NCBI GenBank assembly: GCA_965227905.1
Contig: OZ245780.1
Coordinates: 2,170,001-2,234,000, forward strand
DNA from: CBDDHT01 sp965227905
GTDB lineage: Bacteria; Pseudomonadota; Alphaproteobacteria; Rhizobiales; Methyloligellaceae
DNA: 64,000 bases
Direction of reading: 5' to 3'
Below are positions 24,975 to 33,976 of this stretch, piece after piece (positions within the stretch are counted from its first letter, which is position 1; each line of letters begins with the position of its first letter). A program made the translations under genes and the position numbers. The notes beneath the pieces were generated by a model. It worked only from the letters and a program-made list of their open reading frames with translations. It did no database searches and had not been told where the DNA came from.

Positions 24975-26399
24975 CTAGCCTCTCGGTGTCGTAAACGGCC
25001 AAAGCGTAAACCGTCGCTGCAGTGTCGCGACGGGCTGTTCGAGATCTGCGCCCTGTTCCTCGAGCCGCGTGATCAGCCGGAACACGAAAACGACTGCGAG
25101 AATGCCGAAAGCCGCCCCACCGGCGAAGTTTCCGGCCAGCGCTCCCGCTGCGCCATAAAAATGACTGCCCAGCAGAACGAAAGGGATCGTCCCGAGCGTT
25201 GCGCGGCCCCAATTGAAGAGCGTCGAATAGTGGGGACGACCGAGGTTGTTGCAGGCGGCATTCGAGATGAAGAGCGCACCGAAGAACACGAATGCGGGAC
25301 AAAGCCATAGGCTGAATATCGCAATGAGTTCGGCTGCCGAGTCGCCGACGCCAAAGAGCTGCGCAATTTGTGTGTGTCCGATGGCCAGGAGACCCCAGAC
25401 GATTGCGACATAGACCGTGCAGAAGATGAGGGCGTCTCTGAAGGCGGAGCGCACGCGGTCGAACCGGCTGGCACCGATATTCTGACCGAGTATGGGACCG
25501 ATTGCGCCCGACAGGGCGAAGATGGTGCCGAATGCAACCGGCACCACGCGTCCGATGATAGCCCATCCAGCGACGGGGCCGTCTCCGAAAGTCGCGATTT
25601 CAGACGTCACGTAGGCATTGCCGAACGGGGTTGCCACATTGGTCAGCATCGCGGGGAGGGCAATAGCGGAAATTGCCCGGATGTCTCCGAGCCAGACCGC
25701 AATGCGCGGACGCTCCCACAGGCCATGCACCGCAACGACCCCATAGAGACCGACAGCAACGATCACGAATCGCGAGGCGACAGAAGCCAGCGCGGCTCCG
25801 TCGACACCGAGATCAAGAACAAAGATAAAGATTGGGTCGAGGATCGCGTTCACGGCGCCGCCCGACAGAGTGACATACATGGCGCGCTTGGCATCCCCGA
25901 CAGACCGCAAAAGAGCAGCTGCTGACATCGCCACGGCCAGGATCGGCATTGAAGGAATAATAATGCGCAGATAGCCTGTCGCCAATGTGTGGGCCCGCTC
26001 CTCTGCACCGAGAAGACTGAGGAGCGCCGGAACCATCGGCCAGATCGCAATTGCCAGGACGGCTGCAACAGCCGCTCCAAAAACCAGGGCGTTCGTAGCG
26101 AGTTGACGAGCGCGGGCGCTCTCTCCGGCGCCAATCGCTCGCGCCACCAATGCCGATGTCGCTATCGACAGGCCGATCCCGATAGAGGTCGTAAAAAAGA
26201 GTATCGAACCTGCATAGCCAATCGCTGCCGCCACTTCGATTTCGCCGAGGAGGCTCAGAAAATACATATCGGCAAAGTCGACCAGGAAGAGCGCCATCAG
26301 TCCGATGGAGCCCGTCGACGTCATGACAACGACATGCCGCATGGTCGAGCCCGAGACGAACCGCGCTGCAGGCGACCGTTTGACATTTGTTTCGGACAT
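24975..26399 (-). CDS. MATE-family multidrug/toxin efflux transporter
   Basis: A 474-residue inner-membrane antiporter with twelve hydrophobic helices in two related halves. Helix 1 is GSIGLMALFLVDFADMYFLSLLG, which carries the Asp pair common in NorM-like members. The second-half repeat starts near residue 240 (ISAIALPAMLTNVATPFGNA). It exports cationic compounds using a Na+ or H+ gradient; the substrate is unknown. It lies alone between the dodecin gene and the IalB gene. Confidence 0.9.
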   Translation of the reverse strand: MSETNVKRSPAARFVSGSTMRHVVVMTSTGSIGLMALFLVDFADMYFLSLLGEIEVAAAIGYAGSILFFTTSIGIGLSIATSALVARAIGAGESARARQLATNALVFGAAVAAVLAIAIWPMVPALLSLLGAEERAHTLATGYLRIIIPSMPILAVAMSAAALLRSVGDAKRAMYVTLSGGAVNAILDPIFIFVLDLGVDGAALASVASRFVIVAVGLYGVVAVHGLWERPRIAVWLGDIRAISAIALPAMLTNVATPFGNAYVTSEIATFGDGPVAGWAIIGRVVPVAFGTIFALSGAIGPILGQNIGASRFDRVRSAFRDALIFCTVYVAIVWGLLAIGHTQIAQLFGVGDSAAELIAIFSLWLCPAFVFFGALFISNAACNNLGRPHYSTLFNWGRATLGTIPFVLLGSHFYGAAGALAGNFAGGAAFGILAVVFVFRLITRLEEQGADLEQPVATLQRRFTLWPFTTPRG

Positions 26400-26509
26400 A
26401 GTGCGGCGTGCCGATACGAAGTGGCCGGAGCTGAAGACTCGCGGTCAGGACCTTGCTTTCGCGGCGATCGAGAGGACTGGTGTTCTCGATCGAATGATTC
26501 GCAAAACCG

Positions 26510-27091
26510 TCAGTTCAGGCTTCCCAGAGCCTTCGAGAAACCGCTGAGGGAAATCGGGATGCCGATACCAGCTTCGGGCGTATCGAAGATGATGAAGATC
26601 GCCGTCTTTCCCTTGCGAAGCTGATCATAGAGGGCGACGGGGACTTCGGCGCGTGCAAGACAGCCCGCCTTGAAGCATCGCCAGAAAGGCACGTTTCCGA
26701 CATCCTTGCCATCGACGGAAAGGCCCAAGCCTCTCGGGAGTACGATGCCGAGAGGCGCTTGTACCTGTAATGTCCGATCTTTACCGTTGGGTGTCTGAAA
26801 GAAAGTGACGGTCAGGCCGACCGTCGGTCTGTCTTCGGACGTGACCTTTTGCTCAACCCAGCAGATCTCTCGTTTTGACCCCGGCGGCTTTCCGCACTTG
26901 ACGTCCCAGAACCCATGGGTCGCCTTCACGGTGCCGACCTGAGCTATCGCAGGGGGCGCCGCAAACCCGGTCGCAATCGCCACAATGAGGCTTGCGGCGA
27001 TCATGCGGACTGAATGTGCATGAAGTGATTTTAACGGTGGCAATGCGCGCGGCAAAAATGGAATGCGCTTTCCGGCCTGAAAAACGATCAT
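26510..27091 (-). CDS. Invasion-associated locus B (IalB) family protein
   Basis: A 193-residue exported protein. A signal peptide runs to about residue 50 (MIAASLIVAIATGFAAPPAIAQ), and the mature part begins VGTVKATHGFWDVKC. Four cysteines (KC-G, IC-W, RC-F, GC-L) are placed as two likely periplasmic disulfides, a family hallmark. Homologues in Bartonella help entry into red cells, but the family is widespread in free-living relatives with unknown role. The start may be Met30 (27004). Confidence 0.85.
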   Translation of the reverse strand: MIVFQAGKRIPFLPRALPPLKSLHAHSVRMIAASLIVAIATGFAAPPAIAQVGTVKATHGFWDVKCGKPPGSKREICWVEQKVTSEDRPTVGLTVTFFQTPNGKDRTLQVQAPLGIVLPRGLGLSVDGKDVGNVPFWRCFKAGCLARAEVPVALYDQLRKGKTAIFIIFDTPEAGIGIPISLSGFSKALGSLN

Positions 27092-27394
27092 AGATTTCTT
27101 ATCGGCTCCGAATTTTCCGTGCGCTAGGTCCCCGTAAGGGCCATTCGCTTAGGATTCAGGCTAAAATTGGACACAGTCAAGGGCGAGGCATGCCCGCCGA
27201 GGCCGACAACGTCTGAATTAACGCGTAGATTTGCCGCAGCTTGCAACACCCTCTCCCGGTTGCCAATCGAAATCCCAAGGTGTTTGTTCGATTGGAGGAA
27301 TGTCTAAGAGGTCGATGATTGGCCTCTCTTGGCGCGAAGGGGCTCGCGTCGTATAAAGCCGCGACCAGATATCTGGGTCTCGAGGAGGGGATTC
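27092..27394. other. Intergenic region before the cox operon
   Basis: 303 bp with no gene I can support. It should contain the promoters for the divergent IalB gene and for coxB. A small inverted repeat (AAGAGG/CCTCTCTT) lies near 27306-27330. Confidence 0.4.
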
Positions 27395-28255
27395 ATGCAC
27401 AGCCACTTTTGGCGTGGGCTCGTTATGGGAGCTCTTGTTTTATTCGCACCGTCATTCGCTGCGACGGCGAATGCGGCCGCGGGCGTCTCCGAGCCCTGGC
27501 AATTGGGCTTTCAGGATGCCGTGACGCCGATCGCGGAGCAGATCCACGATTTCCATACTTTCATTCTTTACATCATCACGATCATCGCTGTTTTCGTCCT
27601 GGCGTTGTTGATCTACGTGATGGTGAAATTCAACGAAAAGGCTAATCCGGAGCCCTCGAAGACATCGCATAACACGATGCTCGAAGTCGCGTGGACGGTG
27701 GTTCCGATCATCATTCTGTTGGCGATTGCGATCCCGTCGTTTCGGTTGTTGTTCGCACAATACACCTTTCCGACGGCCGATCTGACCATCAAGGCCATCG
27801 GAAATCAGTGGTACTGGAGCTATGAGTATCCGGATGACGAGATGGCGTTTGACTCCGTTATGGTGGAAGACGCCGACCTCAAGCCCGGTCAGCCGCGGCT
27901 GCTGGCTGTGGACAACGATATTGTTGTTCCGGTCAACAAGAATGTGCATCTGCTGGTGACGGCCAATGATGTCATCCACAATTGGACCATCCCGTCGTTT
28001 GGCGTGAAAGTCGATGCTGTTCCGGGTCGTGTGGTGCGAGCTTGGTTCAGGGCGGAAAAGGTGGGCACATATTACGGACAATGCTCAGAGCTTTGTGGGG
28101 CACGCCACGCTTTCATGCCGATCGGCGTGCGTGTTGTGAGCGAAGAGGATTACGCGAAGTGGCTGGTAACGGCCAAGGAGCAGTTCGCGTCGAACGATCC
28201 TGCTGAGAAGAGCGACGAGCCCGCAAAGCGGCAGCTCGCTAACCTGCCGCAGTAA
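27395..28255 (+). CDS. coxB: Cytochrome c oxidase subunit II
   Basis: A subunit of the aa3-type terminal oxidase that accepts electrons from cytochrome c through the CuA centre. It has a signal peptide (residues 1-28), two membrane helices (FILYIITIIAVFVLALLIYV and AWTVVPIIILLAIAI) and a periplasmic cupredoxin domain. The aromatic QWYWSYEYP segment is present, and the CuA ligands are in CSELCGARHAFM (C-x3-C-x3-H-x2-M). I chose the ATG at 27395 behind GAGGAGGGG; an upstream in-frame ATG at 27329 lies in non-conserved sequence. First gene of the cox operon. Confidence 0.97.
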   Translation: MHSHFWRGLVMGALVLFAPSFAATANAAAGVSEPWQLGFQDAVTPIAEQIHDFHTFILYIITIIAVFVLALLIYVMVKFNEKANPEPSKTSHNTMLEVAWTVVPIIILLAIAIPSFRLLFAQYTFPTADLTIKAIGNQWYWSYEYPDDEMAFDSVMVEDADLKPGQPRLLAVDNDIVVPVNKNVHLLVTANDVIHNWTIPSFGVKVDAVPGRVVRAWFRAEKVGTYYGQCSELCGARHAFMPIGVRVVSEEDYAKWLVTAKEQFASNDPAEKSDEPAKRQLANLPQ

Positions 28256-28305
28256 TGCGGTCGGACTGCAGGCGTTCCGAAGCAGAATAACGAGGATAAG
28301 ACGAC

Positions 28306-29907
28306 ATGGCATACGGTGCGAAGGCTGGAGATCACGACGATCACACACCGACAGGGTGGAAGCGTTGGGTCTACTCGACGAACCACAAAGACATCGGCAC
28401 GATGTATCTCATCTTTGCCATTATCGCTGGTCTCATCGGTGGTTTCCTTTCTATGGGTATGCGTGCCGAGCTCATGGAGCCGGGCATGCAGGTTTTCTCC
28501 AACCCGCACACTTTTAACGTCTTTACGACCGCCCACGGACTGATCATGGTCTTCTTCATGGTCATGCCGGCCATGATCGGGGGCTTTGGGAACTGGATCG
28601 TGCCGCTGATGATCGGTGCGCCCGATATGGCCTTCCCGCGGATGAACAATATCTCGTTCTGGCTACTTCCCGCATCTTTCGCGCTTCTAGTCATGTCGCT
28701 GTTCGTCGATGGTCCGCCCGCTGGTCCGGGTGTCGGTGCCGGCTGGACGCTTTATGCGCCGCTGACAACGTCCGGAACCCCTGGCCCGGCAATGGATTTC
28801 GCAATCCTGTCGCTGCATGTCGCCGGTGCATCCTCGATCCTCGGAGCGATCAACTTTATTACGACGATCTTCAACATGCGTGCACCAGGCATGACGCTCC
28901 ACAAGATGCCCCTGTTCGTGTGGTCGATTCTCGTCACCGCGTTTCTGCTTCTGCTGTCGCTGCCCGTGCTGGCTGGCGCCATCACGATGCTGCTGACGGA
29001 CCGAAACTTCGGAACGACATTCTTTGATCCTGCCGGTGGTGGTGATCCGATTCTCTACCAGCATCTCTTCTGGTTCTTCGGACATCCGGAAGTCTACATT
29101 CTCATCCTTCCCGGTTTCGGGATGGTCAGTCATATCGTGTCGACATTCTCCAAAAAGCCCGTGTTCGGCTATCTGGGCATGGCTTATGCCATGGTCGCGA
29201 TCGGTGTGGTCGGTTTCATTGTGTGGGCTCACCACATGTATACGGCCGGCATCTCATTGAACACGCAGGCCTACTTCGTGGCGGCGACGATGGTGATCGC
29301 CGTTCCGACCGGCGTGAAGATCTTTTCGTGGATTGCCACCATGTGGGGCGGATCGATCCAGCTCAGGACGCCGATGCTGTGGGCAATCGGGTTTATCTTC
29401 CTGTTCACGGTGGGCGGTGTGACTGGCGTCGTTCTTGCCAATGCGGGTGTCGACCGTGCCATGCACGACACCTATTATGTGGTCGCACATTTCCATTATG
29501 TGCTGTCGCTAGGTGCTGTGTTCGCCATCTTCGCCGGCTGGTACTACTGGTTCCCGAAAATGACCGGCTATATGTATTCGGAAGCCGTTGGTAAATGGCA
29601 TTTCTGGGTCAGCTTCGTTGGCGTGAACCTGCTGTTCTTCCCGCAGCATTTTCTGGGACTGGCCGGCATGCCGCGTCGTTATGCGGATTATCCGGATGCA
29701 TTCGGACCCTGGAATATGGTTTCATCTATCGGCGGGTTTATCGCTGCGGCCGGTGTCTTCATCTTCCTCTTCGGTGTGTTCCAGGCGTTCTCCCGCAAGG
29801 AAGTTGCCGGCAACAATCCTTGGGGTGAATCCGCCACGACGCTTGAGTGGACATTGACTTCACCGCCAGCGTTCCATTCCTATGATGAACTGCCGCGCTT
29901 GAAGTGA
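28306..29907 (+). CDS. coxA: Cytochrome c oxidase subunit I
   Basis: The catalytic subunit, 533 residues and twelve membrane helices, holding heme a and the heme a3-CuB site. Key features are the low-spin heme His in TTAHGLIMVFFMVMP, the CuB His and cross-linked Tyr in FGHPEVYILILPGFG, and the CuB His pair in WAHHMYTAG. The heme ligands in YYVVAHFHYVLSLG are also present. Proton-channel residues fit the A1-type oxidase. It starts 50 bp after coxB. Confidence 0.98.
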   Translation: MAYGAKAGDHDDHTPTGWKRWVYSTNHKDIGTMYLIFAIIAGLIGGFLSMGMRAELMEPGMQVFSNPHTFNVFTTAHGLIMVFFMVMPAMIGGFGNWIVPLMIGAPDMAFPRMNNISFWLLPASFALLVMSLFVDGPPAGPGVGAGWTLYAPLTTSGTPGPAMDFAILSLHVAGASSILGAINFITTIFNMRAPGMTLHKMPLFVWSILVTAFLLLLSLPVLAGAITMLLTDRNFGTTFFDPAGGGDPILYQHLFWFFGHPEVYILILPGFGMVSHIVSTFSKKPVFGYLGMAYAMVAIGVVGFIVWAHHMYTAGISLNTQAYFVAATMVIAVPTGVKIFSWIATMWGGSIQLRTPMLWAIGFIFLFTVGGVTGVVLANAGVDRAMHDTYYVVAHFHYVLSLGAVFAIFAGWYYWFPKMTGYMYSEAVGKWHFWVSFVGVNLLFFPQHFLGLAGMPRRYADYPDAFGPWNMVSSIGGFIAAAGVFIFLFGVFQAFSRKEVAGNNPWGESATTLEWTLTSPPAFHSYDELPRLK

Positions 29908-29927
29908 CGCAGCGCCTGCAAGGCTGA

Positions 29928-30893
29928 GTGATAGATCAGATGTCGAGTGCAGAATCCAATATCGACGTGATGTCGGGCCAAGGCTCGGACGCTTCGGTGG
30001 GCGATTTTGTCGCTCTGATGAAACCTCGCGTGATGTCGCTCGTGGTGTTCACTGCCCTTGTCGGTATGGTGGCAGCGCCGGGCGAAATGCATCCCGTGAT
30101 GATCATCGCATCATTGCTCTGCATTACCGTCGGTGCAGGCGCATCGGGCGCGCTCAACATGTGGTACGACGCCGATATCGACTCTCGGATGGCGCGTACG
30201 GCTTCGCGGCCAATTCCACGCGGGCGCGTCACGCCGCAGGAAGCACTCAGTTTCGGTGCGGTTCTGTCGGGCGGCTCCGTGTTGATGCTGGGTTTGATGG
30301 TCAATTGGCTCTCGGCAGGCCTGCTGGCTTTGACGATCTTCTATTATCTCTACATCTACACAATCTGGCTGAAGCGACGTACGCCGCAGAATATCGTTGT
30401 CGGCGGTGCGGCTGGCGCATTCCCTCCGATGATTGGCTGGGCTGCTGCAACAGGAAGCATTGGCCTCGAGCCCATTGTCCTGTTTCTCATCATCTTCATG
30501 TGGACGCCGCCCCATTTCTGGGCCCTGGCGCTTGTCCGGTACCGGGACTACAAGCGTGTCGAAATCCCGATGTTGCCGGTCGTTGCCGGTGCGGCGGAGA
30601 CGCGCAAGCAGATCTTGATCTACTCGCTCATTCTCATTCCTCTTGCCTTCGCACCGAGTGTCCTGGGTTTCGGCGGCTGGCTATACACAGTGACCAACGC
30701 CGTTCTTGGCGCGATCTTCATCTGGTATGCGATCGCGATTTTTCGCAGCGACGGAGGCACCGACGGCGATAAGAAGGGACGGAGACTATTCGGTTTTTCG
30801 ATTCTCTATCTTTTCGCGATCTTTGCAGCATTATTGATTGAGCATGGCATCGGGGCTTCATATTTCGCATTGAAGCCGTTGTTTGGTGGGTGA
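29928..30893 (+). CDS. ctaB: Protoheme IX farnesyltransferase (heme O synthase)
   Basis: An integral membrane UbiA-family enzyme that adds a farnesyl group to heme b, the first step to heme a. The motif NMWYDADIDSRMARTASRPI carries the Asp-rich metal site, and YRDYKRVEIPMLPVVAG follows at the second site. About nine helices are visible. The start is GTG at 29928 or ATG at 29940. Its stop overlaps the coxF start by one base. Confidence 0.95.
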   Translation: MIDQMSSAESNIDVMSGQGSDASVGDFVALMKPRVMSLVVFTALVGMVAAPGEMHPVMIIASLLCITVGAGASGALNMWYDADIDSRMARTASRPIPRGRVTPQEALSFGAVLSGGSVLMLGLMVNWLSAGLLALTIFYYLYIYTIWLKRRTPQNIVVGGAAGAFPPMIGWAAATGSIGLEPIVLFLIIFMWTPPHFWALALVRYRDYKRVEIPMLPVVAGAAETRKQILIYSLILIPLAFAPSVLGFGGWLYTVTNAVLGAIFIWYAIAIFRSDGGTDGDKKGRRLFGFSILYLFAIFAALLIEHGIGASYFALKPLFGG

Positions 30894-31048
30894 TGGACGC
30901 CAATGCTGAAAACAAGGATGAACAGAGAAAGCGTCGTCAGAGGATGCGCTCTTTGGCGATTGCGTGGACGCTCGTTGGAATTGTTGTCCTCTTCTTCGTT
31001 GTCACCCTTGTGCGTCTCGGGGCCAACGTTCTCAACAGGCCGTTTTGA
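30893..31048 (+). CDS. coxF: CoxF-like small cytochrome oxidase operon protein
   Basis: A 51-residue protein read from the ATG at 30893, which shares one base with the ctaB stop (TGATG). A charged N-terminus (MDANAENKDEQRKRRQRMRS) is followed by one membrane helix (LAIAWTLVGIVVLFFVVTLV) and a short tail (RLGANVLNRPF). The position between ctaB and ctaG and this topology match CoxF of rhizobial cox operons. Its role is probably oxidase assembly, but this is not shown by sequence. Confidence 0.85.
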   Translation: MDANAENKDEQRKRRQRMRSLAIAWTLVGIVVLFFVVTLVRLGANVLNRPF

Positions 31049-31060
31049 GGATATGGCGTG

Positions 31061-31648
31061 ATGGCGATGACAGCGACGAGCAAGACATCCCGGCACCGCA
31101 ATGTGGCGTTTGCGCTGGCAGGGCTTGTGGGCCTGATGCTGGGTTTGTCGTTCGCGGCCGTCCCGCTCTATCAACTGTTCTGTCAGGTTACGGGCTATGG
31201 GGGCACGACGCAGCGTGCAGAGAGCCTTCCTGGAGAGGTGTTGCAGCAGAGCGTGTCGATCCGTTTTGATGCGAATACGGCGCAGGGGATCGCGTGGCGC
31301 TTCAAACCCACGACCAAGCCCATGCAGATTCGCCTCGGTGAGCAGGGGCTCGCATTCTATCAGGCACGCAATCTCTCGTCGGAGCCGGTACGCGGCACGG
31401 CAACATTCAATGTGACCCCGGAAGGCGCTGGGAGCTATTTCAGCAAAATAGAGTGTTTTTGTTTCAAGGAGCAGCTGCTCGCACCGGGTGAGACCGTCGA
31501 TATGCCGGTCACATTCTTTGTCGATCCGGAAATGATGAACGATCCGGATGCCCGGAATATTCGCGAGATTACGCTCTCTTACACATTCTTTCCCGTTGAG
31601 GATGAGGCGACTGTCGCCGAATCGAAAACCGGGGAAGGGCGTTCATAA
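31061..31648 (+). CDS. ctaG: Cytochrome c oxidase assembly protein CtaG/Cox11
   Basis: A copper chaperone that delivers CuB to subunit I. One N-terminal membrane anchor (NVAFALAGLVGLMLGLSFAA) is followed by a periplasmic immunoglobulin-like domain. That domain holds PLYQLFCQVTGYGGTTQ and the copper-binding pair in KIECFCFKEQ. The length (about 195) is standard. The start is ATG at 31061, with a GTG one codon earlier. It lies 12 bp after coxF. Confidence 0.96.
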   Translation: MAMTATSKTSRHRNVAFALAGLVGLMLGLSFAAVPLYQLFCQVTGYGGTTQRAESLPGEVLQQSVSIRFDANTAQGIAWRFKPTTKPMQIRLGEQGLAFYQARNLSSEPVRGTATFNVTPEGAGSYFSKIECFCFKEQLLAPGETVDMPVTFFVDPEMMNDPDARNIREITLSYTFFPVEDEATVAESKTGEGRS

Positions 31649-31776
31649 TGGCTGGGAGTCTCGGCCTTCGCTTGCGCTCGTGGTGCAAAGCTGACAGATG
31701 AAGTCAACGCTGTCAGCAGGCGAGCGATACGTCGATGGCTGATTGGATTTAAGGGCTAGGGAGCCTGGAGGGGAAT

Positions 31777-32673
31777 ATGTCAGGAACACACGCTAATCGT
31801 CACGATTATCATCTCGTCGACCCGAGTCCCTGGCCGGCGGTCGGATCGATCGCTGCGTTTGTCCTGGCTGTGGGCACGGTCGGCTATTTCGTATCCGCAA
31901 AGGAGGGCGAGCCGCAGCTCTGGTATGTGGTGCCGGGTTTGGCGCTGGTGATCCTCACCATGGTCTGCTGGTGGCGCGATGTCATCAAAGAGGCCGAGGT
32001 TCGCAAGGACCATACCCCCGTCGTCCAGCTCCATCTTCGCTATGGCATGATCCTGTTCATCGCCTCCGAGGTGATGTTCTTCGTCGCATGGTTCTGGGCT
32101 TATTTCGATGTGTCCCTGTTTCCGGGCGAGGTCGCCACGATCGCCGGTACCGATGAGAAAGTCGGGATGGTCGCGCGCGATGCAATAACCGGCGGTACCT
32201 GGCCACCGGTCGCCAGCGAGAATTTCCAGCACACTTTCGATCCCTGGGATCTGCCGCTGGTCAACACGCTGATCCTCCTGACGTCGGGCACGACGGTGAC
32301 CTGGGCGCATCACGCCTTGCTGCACAATGATCGCAAGGGGGTCATTTGGGGCCTCTTCTGCACGGTGGTCCTGGGTATCCTCTTCACCGCCTGCCAGGTT
32401 TACGAATATGGACACGCCGCATTCAATTTCTCAGGCCACATTTATGGCTCGACCTTCTACATGGCGACCGGCTTCCACGGCTTCCATGTTGTCGTGGGTA
32501 CGATTTTCCTGGCCATCATCTTGTTCCGTGTTCTTGCAGGTCATTTCACGGACAAGCAGCATTTCGGGTTCGAAGCCGCGGCTTGGTACTGGCATTTCGT
32601 TGATGTCGTCTGGCTGTTCCTGTTCGCCTGTATCTACGTTATCGGCGCAGGCGCATCGCCAGGAGGACACTGA
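31777..32673 (+). CDS. coxC: Cytochrome c oxidase subunit III
   Basis: A 298-residue structural subunit with seven membrane helices. Family features include the N-terminal HDYHLVDPSPWPAVGS, FIASEVMFFVAWFWAYF with the conserved Glu, and TWPPVASENFQHTFDPWDLP. YMATGFHGFHVVVGTIFL and the final AAWYWHFVDVVWLFLF are also present. It follows a 128-bp gap after ctaG that holds no gene. A GGAGGGG ribosome site is present. Confidence 0.98.
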   Translation: MSGTHANRHDYHLVDPSPWPAVGSIAAFVLAVGTVGYFVSAKEGEPQLWYVVPGLALVILTMVCWWRDVIKEAEVRKDHTPVVQLHLRYGMILFIASEVMFFVAWFWAYFDVSLFPGEVATIAGTDEKVGMVARDAITGGTWPPVASENFQHTFDPWDLPLVNTLILLTSGTTVTWAHHALLHNDRKGVIWGLFCTVVLGILFTACQVYEYGHAAFNFSGHIYGSTFYMATGFHGFHVVVGTIFLAIILFRVLAGHFTDKQHFGFEAAAWYWHFVDVVWLFLFACIYVIGAGASPGGH

Positions 32674-32760
32674 CCGGTCATCGGATCGATGCGTTTCCGA
32701 TGTGCCGCAACGAGCGCTGTGCTTGCTAGCCAGCGTCTGAATTGAGGACATCGAAACGCC

Positions 32761-33129
32761 GTGTCTTATGCATCCGTCTCTCCTCTTTCAGCAGGGCTGA
32801 AGGGGTGTTGTCCACGCTGTGGTCAGGGCCGGCTCTTTGACGGTTTTCTGACACTGGGCCGCAAATGCGAAGCTTGCGATCTCGATTATGGGTTCGCCGA
32901 TGCGGGAGACGGGCCGGCCGTCTTCGTGATCCTGTTGGTCGGATTTCTTGTCGTGGCCTCTGCGCTAGCCGTTGAAGTGATGTATCAGCCGGCCTATTGG
33001 ATTCACGCAGCCCTGTGACTGCCGATGACACTGATCTTGTCTCTCGGTGTCCTGAGGCCGCTGAAAGCCATGCTCGTCGCCCAGCAGTACCGAACCAAAG
33101 CGCGCGAAGGCCGACTGACCTCTGACTGA
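32761..33129 (+). pseudogene. DUF983 family protein, interrupted by an in-frame TGA
   Basis: From the GTG at 32761 the frame reads a DUF983 zinc-ribbon (CPRCGQGRLFDGF, then KCEACDLDYG) and a first membrane helix (AVFVILLVGFLVVASALAV). It reaches WIHAAL and hits TGA at 33016-33018. Beyond this stop the same frame continues with clear family sequence (LPMTLILSLGVLRPLKAMLV, then AQQYRTKAREGRL) to a TGA at 33127. Family members have Trp at the stop position, so a single TGG-to-TGA change explains it. The truncated 85-residue product would lack the second helix. The family sits between coxC and SURF1 in rhizobia. Confidence 0.85.
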
Positions 33130-33133
33130 TTCA

Positions 33134-33898
33134 ATGGGCGCGGAACCAACAATGAGATTGAGATCCTTGCTCTGGCCGACGCTCGCCGCCGGCAGCGCGT
33201 TAATCGTGCTTCTGGGACTGGGGACATGGCAGTTGCAGCGGCTGGCGTGGAAACAGGATCTCACAGCCCGCATAGAGGCGAGAGCTCATGCCGAACCGGT
33301 TGGCCTTCAAAAGGCAATCGCGCAATGGCGGGATGCGGGCGAGGTCGAGTATCTGCGTGTCAGGATGAACGGCGCATTTCTCAATGCACGGGAAGCGCAT
33401 CTGTTTACCGTTCAGAACAGTCAGACAGGCTGGCGTATCATCTCGCCGTTTTCGAGTGGTGATCACATCGTCCTCGTCGACCGTGGATTCGTGCCCGATG
33501 CATTGAAGGCGCCCGAAAGCCGGTCTGCCGGACGCGGTGCCGGAATTGGCACAATTACCGGGCTGGCGCGCGTTCCAGGCAAACAGGCATTTTTTGTTCC
33601 CGACAACGACGCTGCTCGAAACAGCTGGTTTTGGCGTGATGTAGAAGCCCTGTCCGCGTTTCTGCTTGATGCTGGGAATCGTGCTCGTGTCCTTCCGTTT
33701 ATTATTGAGGCGGACGACACGCCGGTCGCAGGTGGTTGGCCGCGCGGCGGCGTCACACGACTGACGCTTTCGAACAAACATCTCGAATATGCCCTAACCT
33801 GGTATGGGCTCGCGGCAACGCTCGTTTTTGTCTACGGTTTTTTCGTTTTCGGACGTCTTCGCGCATCAAAAACGCCGGATTCCGGCGGCTTGGCCTGA
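33134..33898 (+). CDS. SURF1 family cytochrome oxidase assembly protein
   Basis: A 254-residue membrane protein that helps heme a insertion into oxidase subunit I. Two membrane helices flank a periplasmic domain: the N-terminal LWPTLAAGSALIVLLGLGTWQLQRL and the C-terminal HLEYALTWYGLAATLVFVYG. Both GTWQLQR and the EYALTWYGLA motif are diagnostic. WRIISPF and VDRGFVP are also conserved. It starts four bases after the DUF983 gene. The ATG at 33152 is an alternative start. Confidence 0.94.
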   Translation: MGAEPTMRLRSLLWPTLAAGSALIVLLGLGTWQLQRLAWKQDLTARIEARAHAEPVGLQKAIAQWRDAGEVEYLRVRMNGAFLNAREAHLFTVQNSQTGWRIISPFSSGDHIVLVDRGFVPDALKAPESRSAGRGAGIGTITGLARVPGKQAFFVPDNDAARNSWFWRDVEALSAFLLDAGNRARVLPFIIEADDTPVAGGWPRGGVTRLTLSNKHLEYALTWYGLAATLVFVYGFFVFGRLRASKTPDSGGLA

Positions 33899-33976
33899 TG
33901 CCTAAAGAGTGCGTTAGGTGGCTTGTTCAAGCGGAGCTTCCTGGTTACCGTGCCGGGCCAGCGCGAAGGAGCATTC

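Noticed and set aside
27218..27406. A minus-strand 62-codon frame upstream of coxB
   Set aside because: It overlaps the coxB start and ribosome site, and there is no recognisable signal or family.
33016..33018. TGA read as tryptophan or selenocysteine
   Set aside because: TGA ends many intact genes in this window, so the code is standard; no selenocysteine-type hairpin follows, and the family has Trp here.
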